In this document: piece by piece, positions 39,255 through 48,917 of the stretch
Layout: each line of letters starts with the position of its first letter
How positions within the stretch are numbered: position 1 is the stretch's first letter
Assembly: GCF_019900845.1 (NCBI RefSeq)
Contig: NZ_CP074570.1
Location: 2,914,001-2,978,000 of the forward strand
DNA length: 64,000 bases
Direction of reading: 5' to 3'
DNA from: Paraneptunicella aestuarii
Lineage (GTDB): Bacteria > Pseudomonadota > Gammaproteobacteria > Enterobacterales > Alteromonadaceae
Made by a program: the position numbers and the translations under genes
Notes under the pieces: generated by a model
What the model saw: the letters and a program-made list of their open reading frames with translations, nothing else
Told to the model about the DNA's origin: nothing
Databases searched by the model: none

Positions 39255-40064
39255 ATGGATAGATATCAAGCTATGTTCGCTCGTTTAAATGAGCTGAATC
39301 AAGGCGCTTTTGTGCCCTTTGTTACTCTTGGTGATCCGGATATTGAAACCTCACTCGCGATTGTCGATAAGATGATCACCAGTGGTGCGGATGCGTTGGA
39401 ACTGGGTATTCCCTTCTCCGACCCTATTGCTGATGGCCCAACGCTGCAAAAGGCCAGCATTCGCGCTCTGGAACAAAAGGTAACGCCGAGTGATTGCTTA
39501 AACATCATCGCTCAAATTCGTGTAAATCATCCCGACACGCCTATTGGCTTGCTGCTGTATAGCAACCTGGTAATGGCTAAGGGCATTGATCATTTTTACG
39601 AACAAGCAGCGAAAGCTGGTGTTGATTCAATTCTGATTGCCGACGTTCCGGTACGAGAAGGCGCTCCGTTTAGAGCGGCAGCGAAAAAGCACAATATCAA
39701 ACAAATATTGATCGCTCCGCCCAATGCCAGTGAAGAAACCTTACAAGCCATCGCTGAACACAGTGAAGGCTATACCTATTTACTGGGGCGTGCCGGTGTA
39801 ACAGGGACAGAAACCGCAGCAGAAATGCCAGCGGGTGAACTGGTACAACGATTGGAAGCCTTAAATGTTGCACCGCCGATTATTGGTTTTGGTATCTCCA
39901 AACCGGAACAGGTAAAAGCAGCCATTGCTGCGGGCGCAGCAGGCGCGATCTCCGGTTCAGCGACAGTGAAAATCATTGAGCAACACCTTGATGATCAACA
40001 AGCTATGTTATCTGAGCTAGGCAATTTCATTGCCGATATGAAAGCCGCTACGCAAAAAGGCTAA
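39255..40064 (+). CDS. trpA: Tryptophan synthase alpha chain
   Basis: TrpA cleaves indole-3-glycerol phosphate and channels indole to TrpB. The 269-residue TIM-barrel begins [20 protein letters not shown]. It has the catalytic Glu and Asp in [21 protein letters not shown], plus [12 protein letters not shown] and [20 protein letters not shown]. The ATG at 39255, 4 bp after the trpB stop with GGGAG upstream, fits the family. A longer frame into trpB is not used. Confidence 0.97.
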   Translation: MDRYQAMFARLNELNQGAFVPFVTLGDPDIETSLAIVDKMITSGADALELGIPFSDPIADGPTLQKASIRALEQKVTPSDCLNIIAQIRVNHPDTPIGLLLYSNLVMAKGIDHFYEQAAKAGVDSILIADVPVREGAPFRAAAKKHNIKQILIAPPNASEETLQAIAEHSEGYTYLLGRAGVTGTETAAEMPAGELVQRLEALNVAPPIIGFGISKPEQVKAAIAAGAAGAISGSATVKIIEQHLDDQQAMLSELGNFIADMKAATQKG

Positions 40065-40082
40065 AGATAAGGATAAACAACC

Positions 40083-40382
40083 ATGTATTACATGATTTAT
40101 TCAGAAGATGTGGAAAACAGCTTACCACTGAGAAAACAGGCTCGTCCTGCTCATTTGGAACGCTTGCAGTTGTTAAAGCAACAAGGTCGATTATTGGCGG
40201 CGGGGCCATTACCTGCAGTGGATAGCGGTGATGCACCAGAAGCTGGCTTCACTGGTTCATTGGTGATTGCTGAATTTAGCAGCCTGGAAGACGCGCAAAG
40301 CTGGGCGGATGCCGACCCTTACATTGCTGCGGGCGTCTACGCTCGCTCAACGGTTAAGCCTTATAAAGTGGTATTGCCCTAA
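40083..40382 (+). CDS. yciI: YciI-family protein
   Basis: The 99-residue protein has the YciI fold: [43 protein letters not shown], then [20 protein letters not shown] with the conserved His and Asp. Family members resemble muconolactone isomerase. Function is not established. It lies 18 bp after trpA and is probably the last gene of the trp transcript, followed by two hairpin repeats. Confidence 0.88.
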   Translation: MYYMIYSEDVENSLPLRKQARPAHLERLQLLKQQGRLLAAGPLPAVDSGDAPEAGFTGSLVIAEFSSLEDAQSWADADPYIAAGVYARSTVKPYKVVLP

Positions 40383-40400
40383 ATTAGTTGTGATTAGTTA

Positions 40401-40499
40401 CGAGTCATCTACAGAAATTAATCGCAGACTCGCCGTTAATCCGTCCATGGAGGCTCCACCGTCGCTTCCCTGCGACGGAGGGTCTGCTCATAATTCTCT
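40401..40499 (+). repeat. Dispersed hairpin repeat, copy D
   Basis: It reads CTACAGAAATTAATCGCAGA at its left arm, with the inner stem CCGTCGC/GCGACGG around loop TTCCCT and the right arm GGTCTGCTCATAATTCTCT. It abuts copy E head to tail. Its inner stem differs from copies C, E and F by paired changes. Confidence 0.85.
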
Positions 40500-40652
40500 C
40501 TAAATAGCTGTGTTTAATTGTCAGTCACCCATAGAGATTTATCGCAAACTCGCCGTGGATACTTCCATGTAGGCTCCACAGCCGCATCCCTGCGGCTGAG
40601 GGTTTGCTCCTAATTCTCTACAGGTGACTGATAGTTTGGAACAGGTATGTAG
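40500..40652 (+). repeat. Dispersed hairpin repeat, copy E (153 bp)
   Basis: Identical to 14773-14925 over all 153 bp, with the same about 30-bp terminal inverted repeats and the same inner stem CAGCCGC/GCGGCTG. It lies directly after copy D, downstream of yciI and upstream of the DUF2059 gene. Confidence 0.9.
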
Positions 40653-40913
40653 ATGGCTGGTGATTTAGAGCAATTGTTTAGCCTATCGTTTTCAAAATTG
40701 TATTCCAAATTGAGTTATTGCCAGTCCTTTTCGAAGCCATTACACTCTGGCTTCGAGAGGTTGGCTAGTTTGACTTATCACTTTTGTTTAGCTTTCTGAA
40801 CGATTCAATGGATGCGTCAAAGCATTGTAGGAATAGATAGTCAGGAAAGGATAGTCAGAAGATACTGTGATACATTGTCACCTCGATCATTTAATCGTTA
40901 TAAGGGAAATGGA

Positions 40914-41378
40914 ATGAAAAAAATCATTATTACACTGGCCGCAGTCTTATCTTTCAGCTCTTCCACATTCGCAGAATCTCTGGAAACCAAATACCAATTG
41001 GTTGAGCAACTCATCGAAGTTTCTGACGCCCGTTATCAATACGAAATGGTAATGGGTATGATGAAAGACCAAATGCAGACACAAATGGAAAGCGATTTAT
41101 CACCCCAATTACAGCAAGCTCTTGATGGCATGTTGAGCTGGGATGAACTGATGAAACCTATGTTTTCTGTCTATGCAGAAGTGTATTCAGAAGAAGAATT
41201 GCGTGGTCTCATCGCTTTTTATGATTCCCCAATTGGCAAAGCGTTTCTTATCAAGTCTCCTATCGCCGCACAAAAATCCATGGCCGTAATGCAAGAATGG
41301 ATGGCTAAGAATATGGCAAAAATGAAGCAGTTAGCGAAAGAGTCGATAGAAGAAGCAAAAAAGACTCAGAAACAATAA
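40914..41378 (+). CDS. Exported DUF2059-type protein
   Basis: The 154-residue product starts MKKIIITLAAVLSFSSSTFA, a clear signal peptide, with GGGAAATGGA upstream. The mature part is helical and Met-rich. It contains EELRGLIAFYDSPIGKAFLIKSPI, the DUF2059 signature, so it is likely periplasmic. Its function is unknown. A longer frame to 40812 adds 34 residues without signal character and is not used. It appears to be a single gene with its own terminator. Confidence 0.82.
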   Translation: MKKIIITLAAVLSFSSSTFAESLETKYQLVEQLIEVSDARYQYEMVMGMMKDQMQTQMESDLSPQLQQALDGMLSWDELMKPMFSVYAEVYSEEELRGLIAFYDSPIGKAFLIKSPIAAQKSMAVMQEWMAKNMAKMKQLAKESIEEAKKTQKQ

Positions 41379-41385
41379 TCCTCAA

Positions 41386-41416
41386 AACAAGGTGTCTACA
41401 ATAGGCACCTTGTTAT
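41386..41416 (+). terminator. Probable terminator after the DUF2059 gene
   Basis: AACAAGGTG and CACCTTGTT form a 9-bp stem around an 11-13-nt loop, beginning 7 bp after the stop. The following bases are only moderately T-rich. Confidence 0.55.
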
Positions 41417-41502
41417 TCAACACTTCCTATTTCTAACCATCTTATATTCATAAACCTGCATACGTATTCAATTTGATAATCCTTTTGGGTTGATATCTAC
41501 TC

Positions 41503-41527
41503 AACCGTTAACGAAGTGTTAACGGTT
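41503..41527. promoter_or_regulatory. Perfect inverted repeat upstream of the amylase (putative operator)
   Basis: AACCGTTAAC and GTTAACGGTT are exact complements separated by GAAGT, a 25-bp site about 70 bp before the amylase ATG. The symmetry suits a dimeric repressor or activator. No regulator of carbohydrate type is in the window. Confidence 0.5.
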
Positions 41528-41597
41528 TGTAACACCCTGTACCCATAACATTTATATACATTCTTTAATCAAGACGTACTCAAAACAGGAGCGGACA

Positions 41598-43607
41598 ATG
41601 AAACAACGTTTATCAGCTGTTGCAGCTGGTGTAGGTATGCTGATGTCTTCGCAGGCATTTGCGGTTGCACAACCCACAACTTTTGTACATTTATTTGAAT
41701 GGAGCTGGCAGGATGTCGCTCAAGAGTGTGAGCAGTTTCTTGGCCCTAAAGGATATGCCGCAGTGCAGGTTTCCCCTCCTAATGAACATATACAAGGTTC
41801 TCAATGGTGGACACGCTACCAACCTGTGAGTTATGCCCTGGAAAGCCGTGGTGGTACAAGAGCTCAATTTATCGACATGGTAAATCGTTGTAATACCGCT
41901 GGCGTTAAAATCTATGCTGACGCAGTGATTAACCACATGGCTGCAGGAAGTGGTACTGGCACTAACGGTAGCAATTTCGGCAGCAAAAGCTATCCCAATT
42001 ACAGCCCTCAGGATTTTCACGGTACTTGTACCATTAACCCCGGAGATTACGGTAGCGACAGATGGCGCGTACAAAACTGTGAGTTGGTAGGACTGCCCGA
42101 TCTCAATACCAGTGATAACTATGTACAAACCACCCTTGCCAACTATCTCAATGACTTATTGAACATTGGCGTGGATGGTTTTCGTTTTGATGCTTCCAAG
42201 CATATGTCGGTCACAGACATTCAAGGCGTTATGGCGAAAGTCAATGGCACGCCGTTCCTGTTTCAGGAAGTCATCGATCAAGGTGGTGAAGTTATCACCT
42301 CGGGCGAATACACCAGCAGTGGTCTGGTCACTGAGTTTAAATACTCCACCAAACTCGGCGACACCTTCCGCAATGGTCAATTATCCTGGTTAAGCAACTT
42401 TGGTGAAGCATGGGGCTTCCTGCCCTCCAGTTCTGCTGTGGTATTTGTCGATAATCACGATAACCAACGCGGTCATGGTGGCGGTGGTAGTGTTATCACT
42501 TTTGAAGATGGCCGTCTTTACGATTTAGCTAACGTCTTTATGCTTTCCTGGCCTTATGGCTACCCGAAAGTCATGTCCAGCTATAACTACAATGGAAATA
42601 CTGATGCCGGTGGCCCAAGCGTACCCGTGCATAATGGCGGAACCCTGGAGTGTTTCGGTAGCAACTGGAAATGCGAGCATAGATGGTCATACATTGCTGG
42701 AGCGGTTGATTTTAGAAATAACGTCAACGATAACTGGACAACAACTAACTGGTGGGATAACGGTAACAACCAGATTTCATACGGTCGCGGCAGTTCAGGC
42801 CATGTTGCCATTAACAAAGAATCCTACAGCATGACCAGCACTGTACAAACCTCTATGGCAGCGGGTCAATACTGTAACGTTCTAAAAGGTGAATTAGCCG
42901 CTGATGGTCAATCCTGTACCGGTGAAGTCATCACTGTTAATGCCAATGGCACCATCAACCTGAATGTTCCTTCCTGGGATGCTATGGCTATTCATCAGGG
43001 AGCAAAAATTGAAGGAGGCGTTACACCTCCACCAGCAGGAGACTGGCAACGTACGGTGATCTTCATTCAGGCACAAACGCAATCGGGTCAGGATATGTTT
43101 ATCCGTGGCGGTATCGACCATACCTACGCCAACAATAATCTTGGCAGAAATTGTCAAACTACCAATTTTGAATGCGCTTTACCCATCGTTCATAACAACC
43201 TTCGCAATGCTACCACAGCGCCTTGGAAGGCTAATGATGATTACCTTGATTGGTATGGTGTAGAAGCAGGTCAAAGCGCATCCGCTGAAGGCACTGCGTT
43301 GGATTGGACAACTAACCTTTGGCCTTCAAGCTGGGGAGCACTTAAAACCGTTGCCGTTGATGGTTATGGTGAAGAGCCACTTAACATTTGGGGTCAGCAT
43401 TACTGGATGTTAGATGTTGATATGGATTGCAGTAAAACCGTCAATGGCTGGTTTGAATTGAAAGCCTATGTGAAAAATGGCCAGGGCTGGGAAAACAACA
43501 TCGCTCAATCCGGTACGCCCTATGCGTCTCAAAACCATATGGCCCAATGCGGTAAAATCAATAAGTTTGAATTTAATTTAAACACTGTTGAGATTAGAAA
43601 CTTTTAA
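41598..43607 (+). CDS. Secreted chloride-dependent alpha-amylase (GH13)
   Basis: The 669-residue precursor has the layout of the Pseudoalteromonas haloplanktis enzyme. It has a 24-residue signal peptide, a mature amylase of about 453 residues and a C-terminal propeptide of about 190. Catalytic residues are Asp198 (GFRFDASKH), Glu224 (FLFQEVIDQ) and Asp288 ([15 protein letters not shown]), i.e. 174, 200 and 264 in mature numbering. Chloride ligands are Arg196, Asn286 and Lys324 ([10 protein letters not shown]). The Lys at the third place is the bacterial variant of the animal Arg. The C-terminal region (about 478-669) matches the propeptide linked to outer-membrane passage in that species. The enzyme cleaves starch outside the cell. 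Confidence 0.95.
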   Translation: MKQRLSAVAAGVGMLMSSQAFAVAQPTTFVHLFEWSWQDVAQECEQFLGPKGYAAVQVSPPNEHIQGSQWWTRYQPVSYALESRGGTRAQFIDMVNRCNTAGVKIYADAVINHMAAGSGTGTNGSNFGSKSYPNYSPQDFHGTCTINPGDYGSDRWRVQNCELVGLPDLNTSDNYVQTTLANYLNDLLNIGVDGFRFDASKHMSVTDIQGVMAKVNGTPFLFQEVIDQGGEVITSGEYTSSGLVTEFKYSTKLGDTFRNGQLSWLSNFGEAWGFLPSSSAVVFVDNHDNQRGHGGGGSVITFEDGRLYDLANVFMLSWPYGYPKVMSSYNYNGNTDAGGPSVPVHNGGTLECFGSNWKCEHRWSYIAGAVDFRNNVNDNWTTTNWWDNGNNQISYGRGSSGHVAINKESYSMTSTVQTSMAAGQYCNVLKGELAADGQSCTGEVITVNANGTINLNVPSWDAMAIHQGAKIEGGVTPPPAGDWQRTVIFIQAQTQSGQDMFIRGGIDHTYANNNLGRNCQTTNFECALPIVHNNLRNATTAPWKANDDYLDWYGVEAGQSASAEGTALDWTTNLWPSSWGALKTVAVDGYGEEPLNIWGQHYWMLDVDMDCSKTVNGWFELKAYVKNGQGWENNIAQSGTPYASQNHMAQCGKINKFEFNLNTVEIRNF

Positions 43608-43877
43608 TCAAACAGTAAGAAGAAAATAACAAAGTAACGAGCACTATGCTTGGAACACAGGGATGTGTTCTATCCCATACTGATGGATTTTAATCTCTTA
43701 ACTTCCAATTAATGCCCGATTTTTGTCAAATATCCCCTGCCCGTCAGAACGCTAAAATTCTTTAAGAATATTTTCCTTCAATACCAAACAAATTATTCAA
43801 CAAGGATCTAAGCAGAAGCTTTAGTAAAAATCCTTTGCGCCGATACCCTAAGCATCAGCGAACATGGGATTCAAACA

Positions 43878-44312
43878 ATGAGCAATTCAACACAATTACT
43901 GAAAAACCTGAAAGGGGTTGTAATAGGTACTGTTGTTTTGGCAAGTACCATGTTAACTGGCTGCATTCAAAGCAATGCTGCTGAAAAGTTTGCTTATTCC
44001 AGCACAGCACCTGTATCAGAATCGGCAATTAAAGCAGTTAATTCCAGCTTTTACACCAATTTCGCAGCAGGCGGTTGGTACTATAAAGGTGCAGAGGCAA
44101 TTAACGGCACTATTAACGCTTATATTCAAATTCCAAGTCGTTTGGATATGAACCAAAGCGATCAAAAGAATTACTTGCGTCAGGCGATTTGTCCGTCAAC
44201 GGCGAAAAAAGAATTCTGGAACCAGTTACAAGGGATCCCACTGTCAGTGCATATCTATACCTACAACAAGAAGTTTACGGTATACGCACATTGTGAGAAC
44301 CCAACAGTTTAG
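43878..44312 (+). CDS. Small lipoprotein of unknown function
   Basis: The 144-residue product has a signal with lipobox LTGC (hydrophobic VVIGTVVLASTMLTGC). The mature region contains FYTNFAAGGWYYKGAEAING and LRQAICPSTAKKEFW, then YTYNKKFTVYAHCENPTV. Two Cys in the mature part could form a disulfide. I do not recognise a family. It stands alone between the amylase and a convergent P450 gene, and ends before a shared terminator. Confidence 0.7.
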   Translation: MSNSTQLLKNLKGVVIGTVVLASTMLTGCIQSNAAEKFAYSSTAPVSESAIKAVNSSFYTNFAAGGWYYKGAEAINGTINAYIQIPSRLDMNQSDQKNYLRQAICPSTAKKEFWNQLQGIPLSVHIYTYNKKFTVYAHCENPTV

Positions 44313-44416
44313 CGGTAATTTGGACGAAACTGCTACCACCGCAAAGGCTTGATATAGAGTGTTTTGGACAACGCTTTACTTCAACGACCCCTCAGTCAAT
44401 GCCAGGTGGACTTCAA

Positions 44417-44438
44417 GAAAGGGGCTTACGCCCCTTTT
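44417..44438. terminator. Bidirectional terminator
   Basis: AAAGGGGC, TTAC loop and GCCCCTTTT form a strong GC stem with T-runs on both strands. It lies between the lipoprotein gene (plus) and the P450 gene (minus), which converge. Confidence 0.75.
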
Positions 44439-44457
44439 GCTTGTTTAGCCTATAGAT

Positions 44458-45798
44458 CTATACCTTCCAGGTTAAGCAATATTCTTCAGGAAATGGGCCA
44501 TTCTTGTAATCAATCGGCGCTTGCTCTTCCAGCTCAGGCAATTGAACAATATGTCTCACCATTTCAGGGATCATCACCATCCCGACATATTTCCCCATAC
44601 ATTCATGAGAGCCAAAACCAAAATTAAAATGATGATACCAATTTCGGTTTGGATTAAATTCGGTTGGGTTCTCGTAAGCATATTCATCGAACATTGCCGA
44701 CTGGGTTAGCAACAGAACATTGGTTCCGGCTTTCACCTTGGTTTCGTATTCGGTGCCTTTGGCAATACTGGTATCAATAGAAGCCTGACGGAACATATAA
44801 GGGCTTATTGGCACAAAACGCAACGCTTCCCACACCATCGCATCAAACAAATAGGTATCTTCCAATGCAGCGTTTTTTTTCAGTTCCGCAAGCTTATCAG
44901 GCTGTTGAATGAAGAACTGAAGCGCCTGGGCAACGGCTTGTGATGTGGTTTCAATGGCACCTATCAACAAGCCACCAATATTGATGCCTTTACGCAATAC
45001 ATCAAACTTAACATCATCATCAAAACTGGATTTTAAGATCCGTGTCGCTATGTCATCTTTCATGACATCAGGTTTGCCGTTTTTTAAATATTCGTAAACC
45101 AATCGGAATAAATAAAACACCCCCAAAAATTTGTGCTTCAAAGCATCAAGCTTTATCGACACCAACTTTCTACCCACTAGCTTCGCAATGTATTTACCCA
45201 GTTCTGCCGACGCCTTGTTGTGTTCGTCAGTAATATGTTTGCTTAGCTCCGGGGAGTTCAAATCAAAAGGCTGGTTGTGAAAAGCGTCATATTGATTCCA
45301 TAAAGACCAGCGCAAGAGATCCTTTATCTCTGCACCATCCAGACCAAAATAGTCTCTCACCAATACCGCAGGCACATAACGAGTATATTCATTAACCACT
45401 TCGATCTTGCCATTTTTACTGGCAAGTACCTCTTCACAGGTTTGTGCAATGAGCTTGCGGATACCTGGCAAATCTTCACGATTTAACATGCCTTGCATCA
45501 AGGATTTTTCCCGATAGTGCAACGCATCATCATCGTGCGCCATCAAATACCCTTCTTCAGTATCGGTGACTCCCATCTTTGACTTGTACAAATTAACTGT
45601 GAACACCTTAGGCATTTTCAGCAAATTAGTGATATCGCCAAAACGTGACACCAGAGTACATTCTGGCGTCACCAAGATAGGCCGCTCTTTACGCAGTTGC
45701 GCAAAGAAAGGCAAAGGTTCCGACTTCATCCACTTACGTACAAGAGGATATTTTTGATCGTCAGGAGTGGCATCATACTCCGCCAGGTAGTCAGTCAT
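44458..45798 (-). CDS. Cytochrome P450
   Basis: This is a 446-residue soluble P450 monooxygenase. The heme-binding loop is FGFGSHECMGKY with ligand Cys400. The ExxR helix is in VWEALRFVP, and the I-helix oxygen region reads LLIGAIETTSQ. No membrane anchor is present. It starts 13 bp after the diheme cytochrome gene and is surely cotranscribed with it. No ferredoxin or reductase gene is adjacent, so the electron donor is unknown. Substrate is unknown. Confidence 0.93.
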   Translation of the reverse strand: MTDYLAEYDATPDDQKYPLVRKWMKSEPLPFFAQLRKERPILVTPECTLVSRFGDITNLLKMPKVFTVNLYKSKMGVTDTEEGYLMAHDDDALHYREKSLMQGMLNREDLPGIRKLIAQTCEEVLASKNGKIEVVNEYTRYVPAVLVRDYFGLDGAEIKDLLRWSLWNQYDAFHNQPFDLNSPELSKHITDEHNKASAELGKYIAKLVGRKLVSIKLDALKHKFLGVFYLFRLVYEYLKNGKPDVMKDDIATRILKSSFDDDVKFDVLRKGINIGGLLIGAIETTSQAVAQALQFFIQQPDKLAELKKNAALEDTYLFDAMVWEALRFVPISPYMFRQASIDTSIAKGTEYETKVKAGTNVLLLTQSAMFDEYAYENPTEFNPNRNWYHHFNFGFGSHECMGKYVGMVMIPEMVRHIVQLPELEEQAPIDYKNGPFPEEYCLTWKV

Positions 45799-45811
45799 TC
45801 TTCGCTACTCC

Positions 45812-48031
45812 TTACAATGTTTTCAGGAACTCAAGCAGTTCCAAACGTTCTTGTTTATCTAAAGCTGGAAGAACTTCTCCACTAGGCTGCGCGGTTTTAC
45901 CGGCAGCATATTCATGCCCCCAATTTGAGTTCCCTTCATTGGCAGTGTTGAATTCAAATCCATCAAAGTTTTCGTATACAAAGCCGACTTTAACAGGATC
46001 AAACTCGCGTTTACCTACTTTGAAAGAATCCGGTCTGTATTCACCATCATCAGGATCGCCTTCACGTTTCACAGGCAACAATAAGTCGTACAAGGTAGGT
46101 ACTGAACCATTATGTAAATAAGGTGCGGTTGCCCAGATACCATTTAAGGAACGCGCCTTATAGGCAAGTAAGGAGTTATAAGGATTTGCGGTGGTATCAG
46201 GCTCGTAATTACCGGCTTTCAAACTGGGTTTAATCTTGTTTTCAGTGAAAGACATGAACAAGGTGTATATCCAATCCAGCAAACTCTCTAACCAGTTTTT
46301 GTCAGGATCAGGGGTCGCCACCACACCCTTTGTCGCCGATGTCAGAATTTGTACCACAGGAGCATACTCTTCAATCACCACATCGCCGCCAACATCGACA
46401 CTTTGCAAGGTGTCTTCAAAATTACCGGAATAGCCTTTATAGGTAACGCTGTTCATTGCCATTTTAGGATCCGTGCCAATCGCTTCCAGCTTGGACATTT
46501 TCGCCACCATTAAACGATCCCAGTTATCTCGCTGGATCACTTCGTGACAAGCCTGACAATATTCCTGATATAGCAATCTACCTTTATCGGCTTTCTCGGC
46601 ATCTATCGCCCAATCTGAAACATCGACACCTTGTTGTGCCAGTTTTTCGGCCGCATCAACCCATAACGGCGATTGCAAACTCTTTAAACGAGATTCCAGC
46701 AAACCCAAATTATGCAGGTCGATAGATGAGTCAAACACCATCTTGTTTTGCTTGCGTTGCTGCCCGCTGAGGTAAGCACCAAGGTTAAAACCCGCATCAG
46801 ATTCTTTCCAATCCAGTATGCCGAACACACCTATGACTTCTCCGGTATTTCGACCTAAAGGCCCCAAACCAGCGTTATTAGCCAAGCCATTCCACTGAAC
46901 GTAATCCGATTGCGCAATATCCCAAAGAAAGGGATAACTGACAGGCGCATCAGGTTCATTGAAAAATGCATTACGAACACGCAGCATGTCTCGTTGATTT
47001 AACCCAGGCATTCCCGGTTCTTTTGATTGCAATCGGGAAACCAGCAAATAAAACTGATCATCGTTCATGATGGTCTTATTCATGCCAGCCAAAACATTCT
47101 TTATCTCAGCGTCAGTCAGGATTCTTTCACCCGTTGCACCAACCACCGAAGACAATATGCCCGCCGCTTGCTCACTATTGATCACATGCTGCAATACACG
47201 ATTATAAATGCGACCAAAGGCATCAAGACGAGCATATCCATAACGACTGCTCTTTTTCACATGATTAACAGTGTTATATAACTCGACAACATTGGCCCAC
47301 TTGGTCAGCCCGACAATCACTTCATCTGGCGTATCAAAATCGTTGTTGCGAGCCAACACTCTGTCAATAAAACGTTTTTGTTTGGCAGAATCTTTCAGGG
47401 TTTCGTCCATCGCTCTTTCCAGCGCATGAAGCAAACCTACCATATCCGCCATACTGGGGCCGCCATCAATACGTAGCGCCTGGCCAGAATAGTTCACCTG
47501 ACCGGTATGACATGCCGCGCAAGTAAAACCGACATAGTCGCCGCCCTGATATTCATCTCGAACAAAACCCACGGGTAATCCGTCCGGGTTAAACTTACTG
47601 GCGTGTTGAGGCAAATAACGGAAGTGATCAATAAAAGAAGAGTCAGTGACCAGCGTTTCTGAACCTTCCTGTTCCAAAGAAACAAAAAAGTCATAGGGCA
47701 TTAAGCCCGAACCTTGTGTTGTGTTGTAAAACCAGAGGCTATCAGAGGCAGACCAACCTTGCTCCAGATATAACGGCGTTGCGTATGTTTCACCTAACCA
47801 ACCATTTTCAATACCTTTTGCACCGCGATCCTGTAAATCATCGCGACTTTCAGCCCATTTAACGACGTAAACATAAAATGAAGACAAAAGAAACAACACC
47901 AATATTGTGACGACCAGCCATTTCAGCAGCCTCCATAAAGTGCGTTTAAAAGTGATCGCTTGGCCATCCCTGTTCTTATTGGTCAGAATTTCCCTAAGAA
48001 CATGAATGTAAACCCCTGAACCGTTTGACAT
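45812..48031 (-). CDS. Membrane-anchored diheme cytochrome c (RoxA/peroxidase-like)
   Basis: The 739-residue protein has one N-terminal membrane helix (about 33-54), which anchors a large periplasmic domain. It has two CXXCH heme sites: C171-AA-CH175 and C492-QA-CH496. PYLHNGSVPTLYDLL near the C-terminus is the conserved distal segment of diheme peroxidases and RoxA-type oxygenases. SRYGYARLDAFGRIYNRVLQ also fits that group. The heme spacing (321 residues) is larger than I recall for RoxA. It may be a peroxidase, a dioxygenase of isoprenoid-like substrates, or an electron donor. It is in operon with a P450. Confidence 0.8.
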   Translation of the reverse strand: MSNGSGVYIHVLREILTNKNRDGQAITFKRTLWRLLKWLVVTILVLFLLSSFYVYVVKWAESRDDLQDRGAKGIENGWLGETYATPLYLEQGWSASDSLWFYNTTQGSGLMPYDFFVSLEQEGSETLVTDSSFIDHFRYLPQHASKFNPDGLPVGFVRDEYQGGDYVGFTCAACHTGQVNYSGQALRIDGGPSMADMVGLLHALERAMDETLKDSAKQKRFIDRVLARNNDFDTPDEVIVGLTKWANVVELYNTVNHVKKSSRYGYARLDAFGRIYNRVLQHVINSEQAAGILSSVVGATGERILTDAEIKNVLAGMNKTIMNDDQFYLLVSRLQSKEPGMPGLNQRDMLRVRNAFFNEPDAPVSYPFLWDIAQSDYVQWNGLANNAGLGPLGRNTGEVIGVFGILDWKESDAGFNLGAYLSGQQRKQNKMVFDSSIDLHNLGLLESRLKSLQSPLWVDAAEKLAQQGVDVSDWAIDAEKADKGRLLYQEYCQACHEVIQRDNWDRLMVAKMSKLEAIGTDPKMAMNSVTYKGYSGNFEDTLQSVDVGGDVVIEEYAPVVQILTSATKGVVATPDPDKNWLESLLDWIYTLFMSFTENKIKPSLKAGNYEPDTTANPYNSLLAYKARSLNGIWATAPYLHNGSVPTLYDLLLPVKREGDPDDGEYRPDSFKVGKREFDPVKVGFVYENFDGFEFNTANEGNSNWGHEYAAGKTAQPSGEVLPALDKQERLELLEFLKTL

Positions 48032-48644
48032 AATTTATCCCCGCATCCCAAAAAGCAAACCCACTGAATATAGACAATTTATTTTTCCTTACAACACCTA
48101 TTAATAACATTCGTGTATTTTTTATTACCAAATGAGATATTTGCAAATGATACACTCAAATAAACATTAATAAGCATATGTAACTAATTGATTATAAAGC
48201 AAAGAAAAACAACCCCGTGAAACCACCTTTAAATAGTTAATATCACGGGCTTTTAATAAAAAATGAAAAGAAAAACAGAAGTGAAAATAAAGCCCAAATA
48301 TTTATATCACTTTAACCTCATAAGAAAGCAGATAAAAACATGTCGAAAAGATGAGATATTTAGGCACATTTTGAGCTCGAACATACAAAACGACTTAATC
48401 GAACAATGATATTCAAGGTTATCTCAGCCGTAATTCAGTTATGATTCAGTGACTCACAAATAGGCTTGTTAATTTGTATCAAGCAAGGCATAGGCTGCGA
48501 ATAAGACTATTATGACAGTGCGAAACCAATGCCTACTTTATTGAAGTTATTCGAAATAGCAGAATGGATAGCAAAACGGCAAAACCATCAATATGATATC
48601 AATCCAATTTCAGCTTCCCCGAGTCTTTTTGAGATTAGCGTTGA
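48032..48644. promoter_or_regulatory. Divergent intergenic region, cytochrome operon / PepSY-PhoPQ operon
   Basis: These 613 AT-rich bp hold the promoters of both operons. The only motif I can point to is a direct repeat ATTCAGT at 48433-48439 and 48444-48450, spaced 11 bp. This suits side-by-side binding of an OmpR-family regulator such as the one encoded at 48918. No gene is supported here. Confidence 0.35.
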
Positions 48645-48905
48645 ATGCGTAATCTAATATTCATCATCTCTTTGCTAACCACTCTCTCGGTATTTGCCTG
48701 GCAACAGCAAGATACCAACGATGATTATGCGGATAACAAAGCACAAGCCGCACGCAAAGCTAAACTGAAAGTTCAGGGACGAATATTAAAAGTTGAACAA
48801 CTGCAAACAATATATAAAGTTAAACTACTGCAAAAATCAGGACGCGTTGTCACTGTCGAGATCAAACGTACCGTCCAAATACAAACACCGCTTAAGCCAA
48901 TGTAA
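48645..48905 (+). CDS. PepSY-like exported small protein
   Basis: The 86-residue product has a signal peptide (MRNLIFIISLLTTLSVFA) and a mature part with KAQAARKAKLKVQGRILKVE followed by YKVKLLQKSGRVVTVEIKR, a PepSY-like pattern. Small PepSY proteins commonly precede PhoP/PhoQ-like pairs and may modulate the sensor in the periplasm. It lies 12 bp before the response regulator gene. Confidence 0.72.
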   Translation: MRNLIFIISLLTTLSVFAWQQQDTNDDYADNKAQAARKAKLKVQGRILKVEQLQTIYKVKLLQKSGRVVTVEIKRTVQIQTPLKPM

Positions 48906-48917
48906 AGAAGGTCATAA

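Noticed and set aside
43653..43670. GAACACA/TGTGTTC hairpin after the amylase as a terminator
   Set aside because: The stem is weak and no T-run follows, so I did not call it a terminator.
44364..44627. 87-codon plus-strand frame after the small lipoprotein
   Set aside because: Crosses the bidirectional terminator and runs antisense into the P450 gene.
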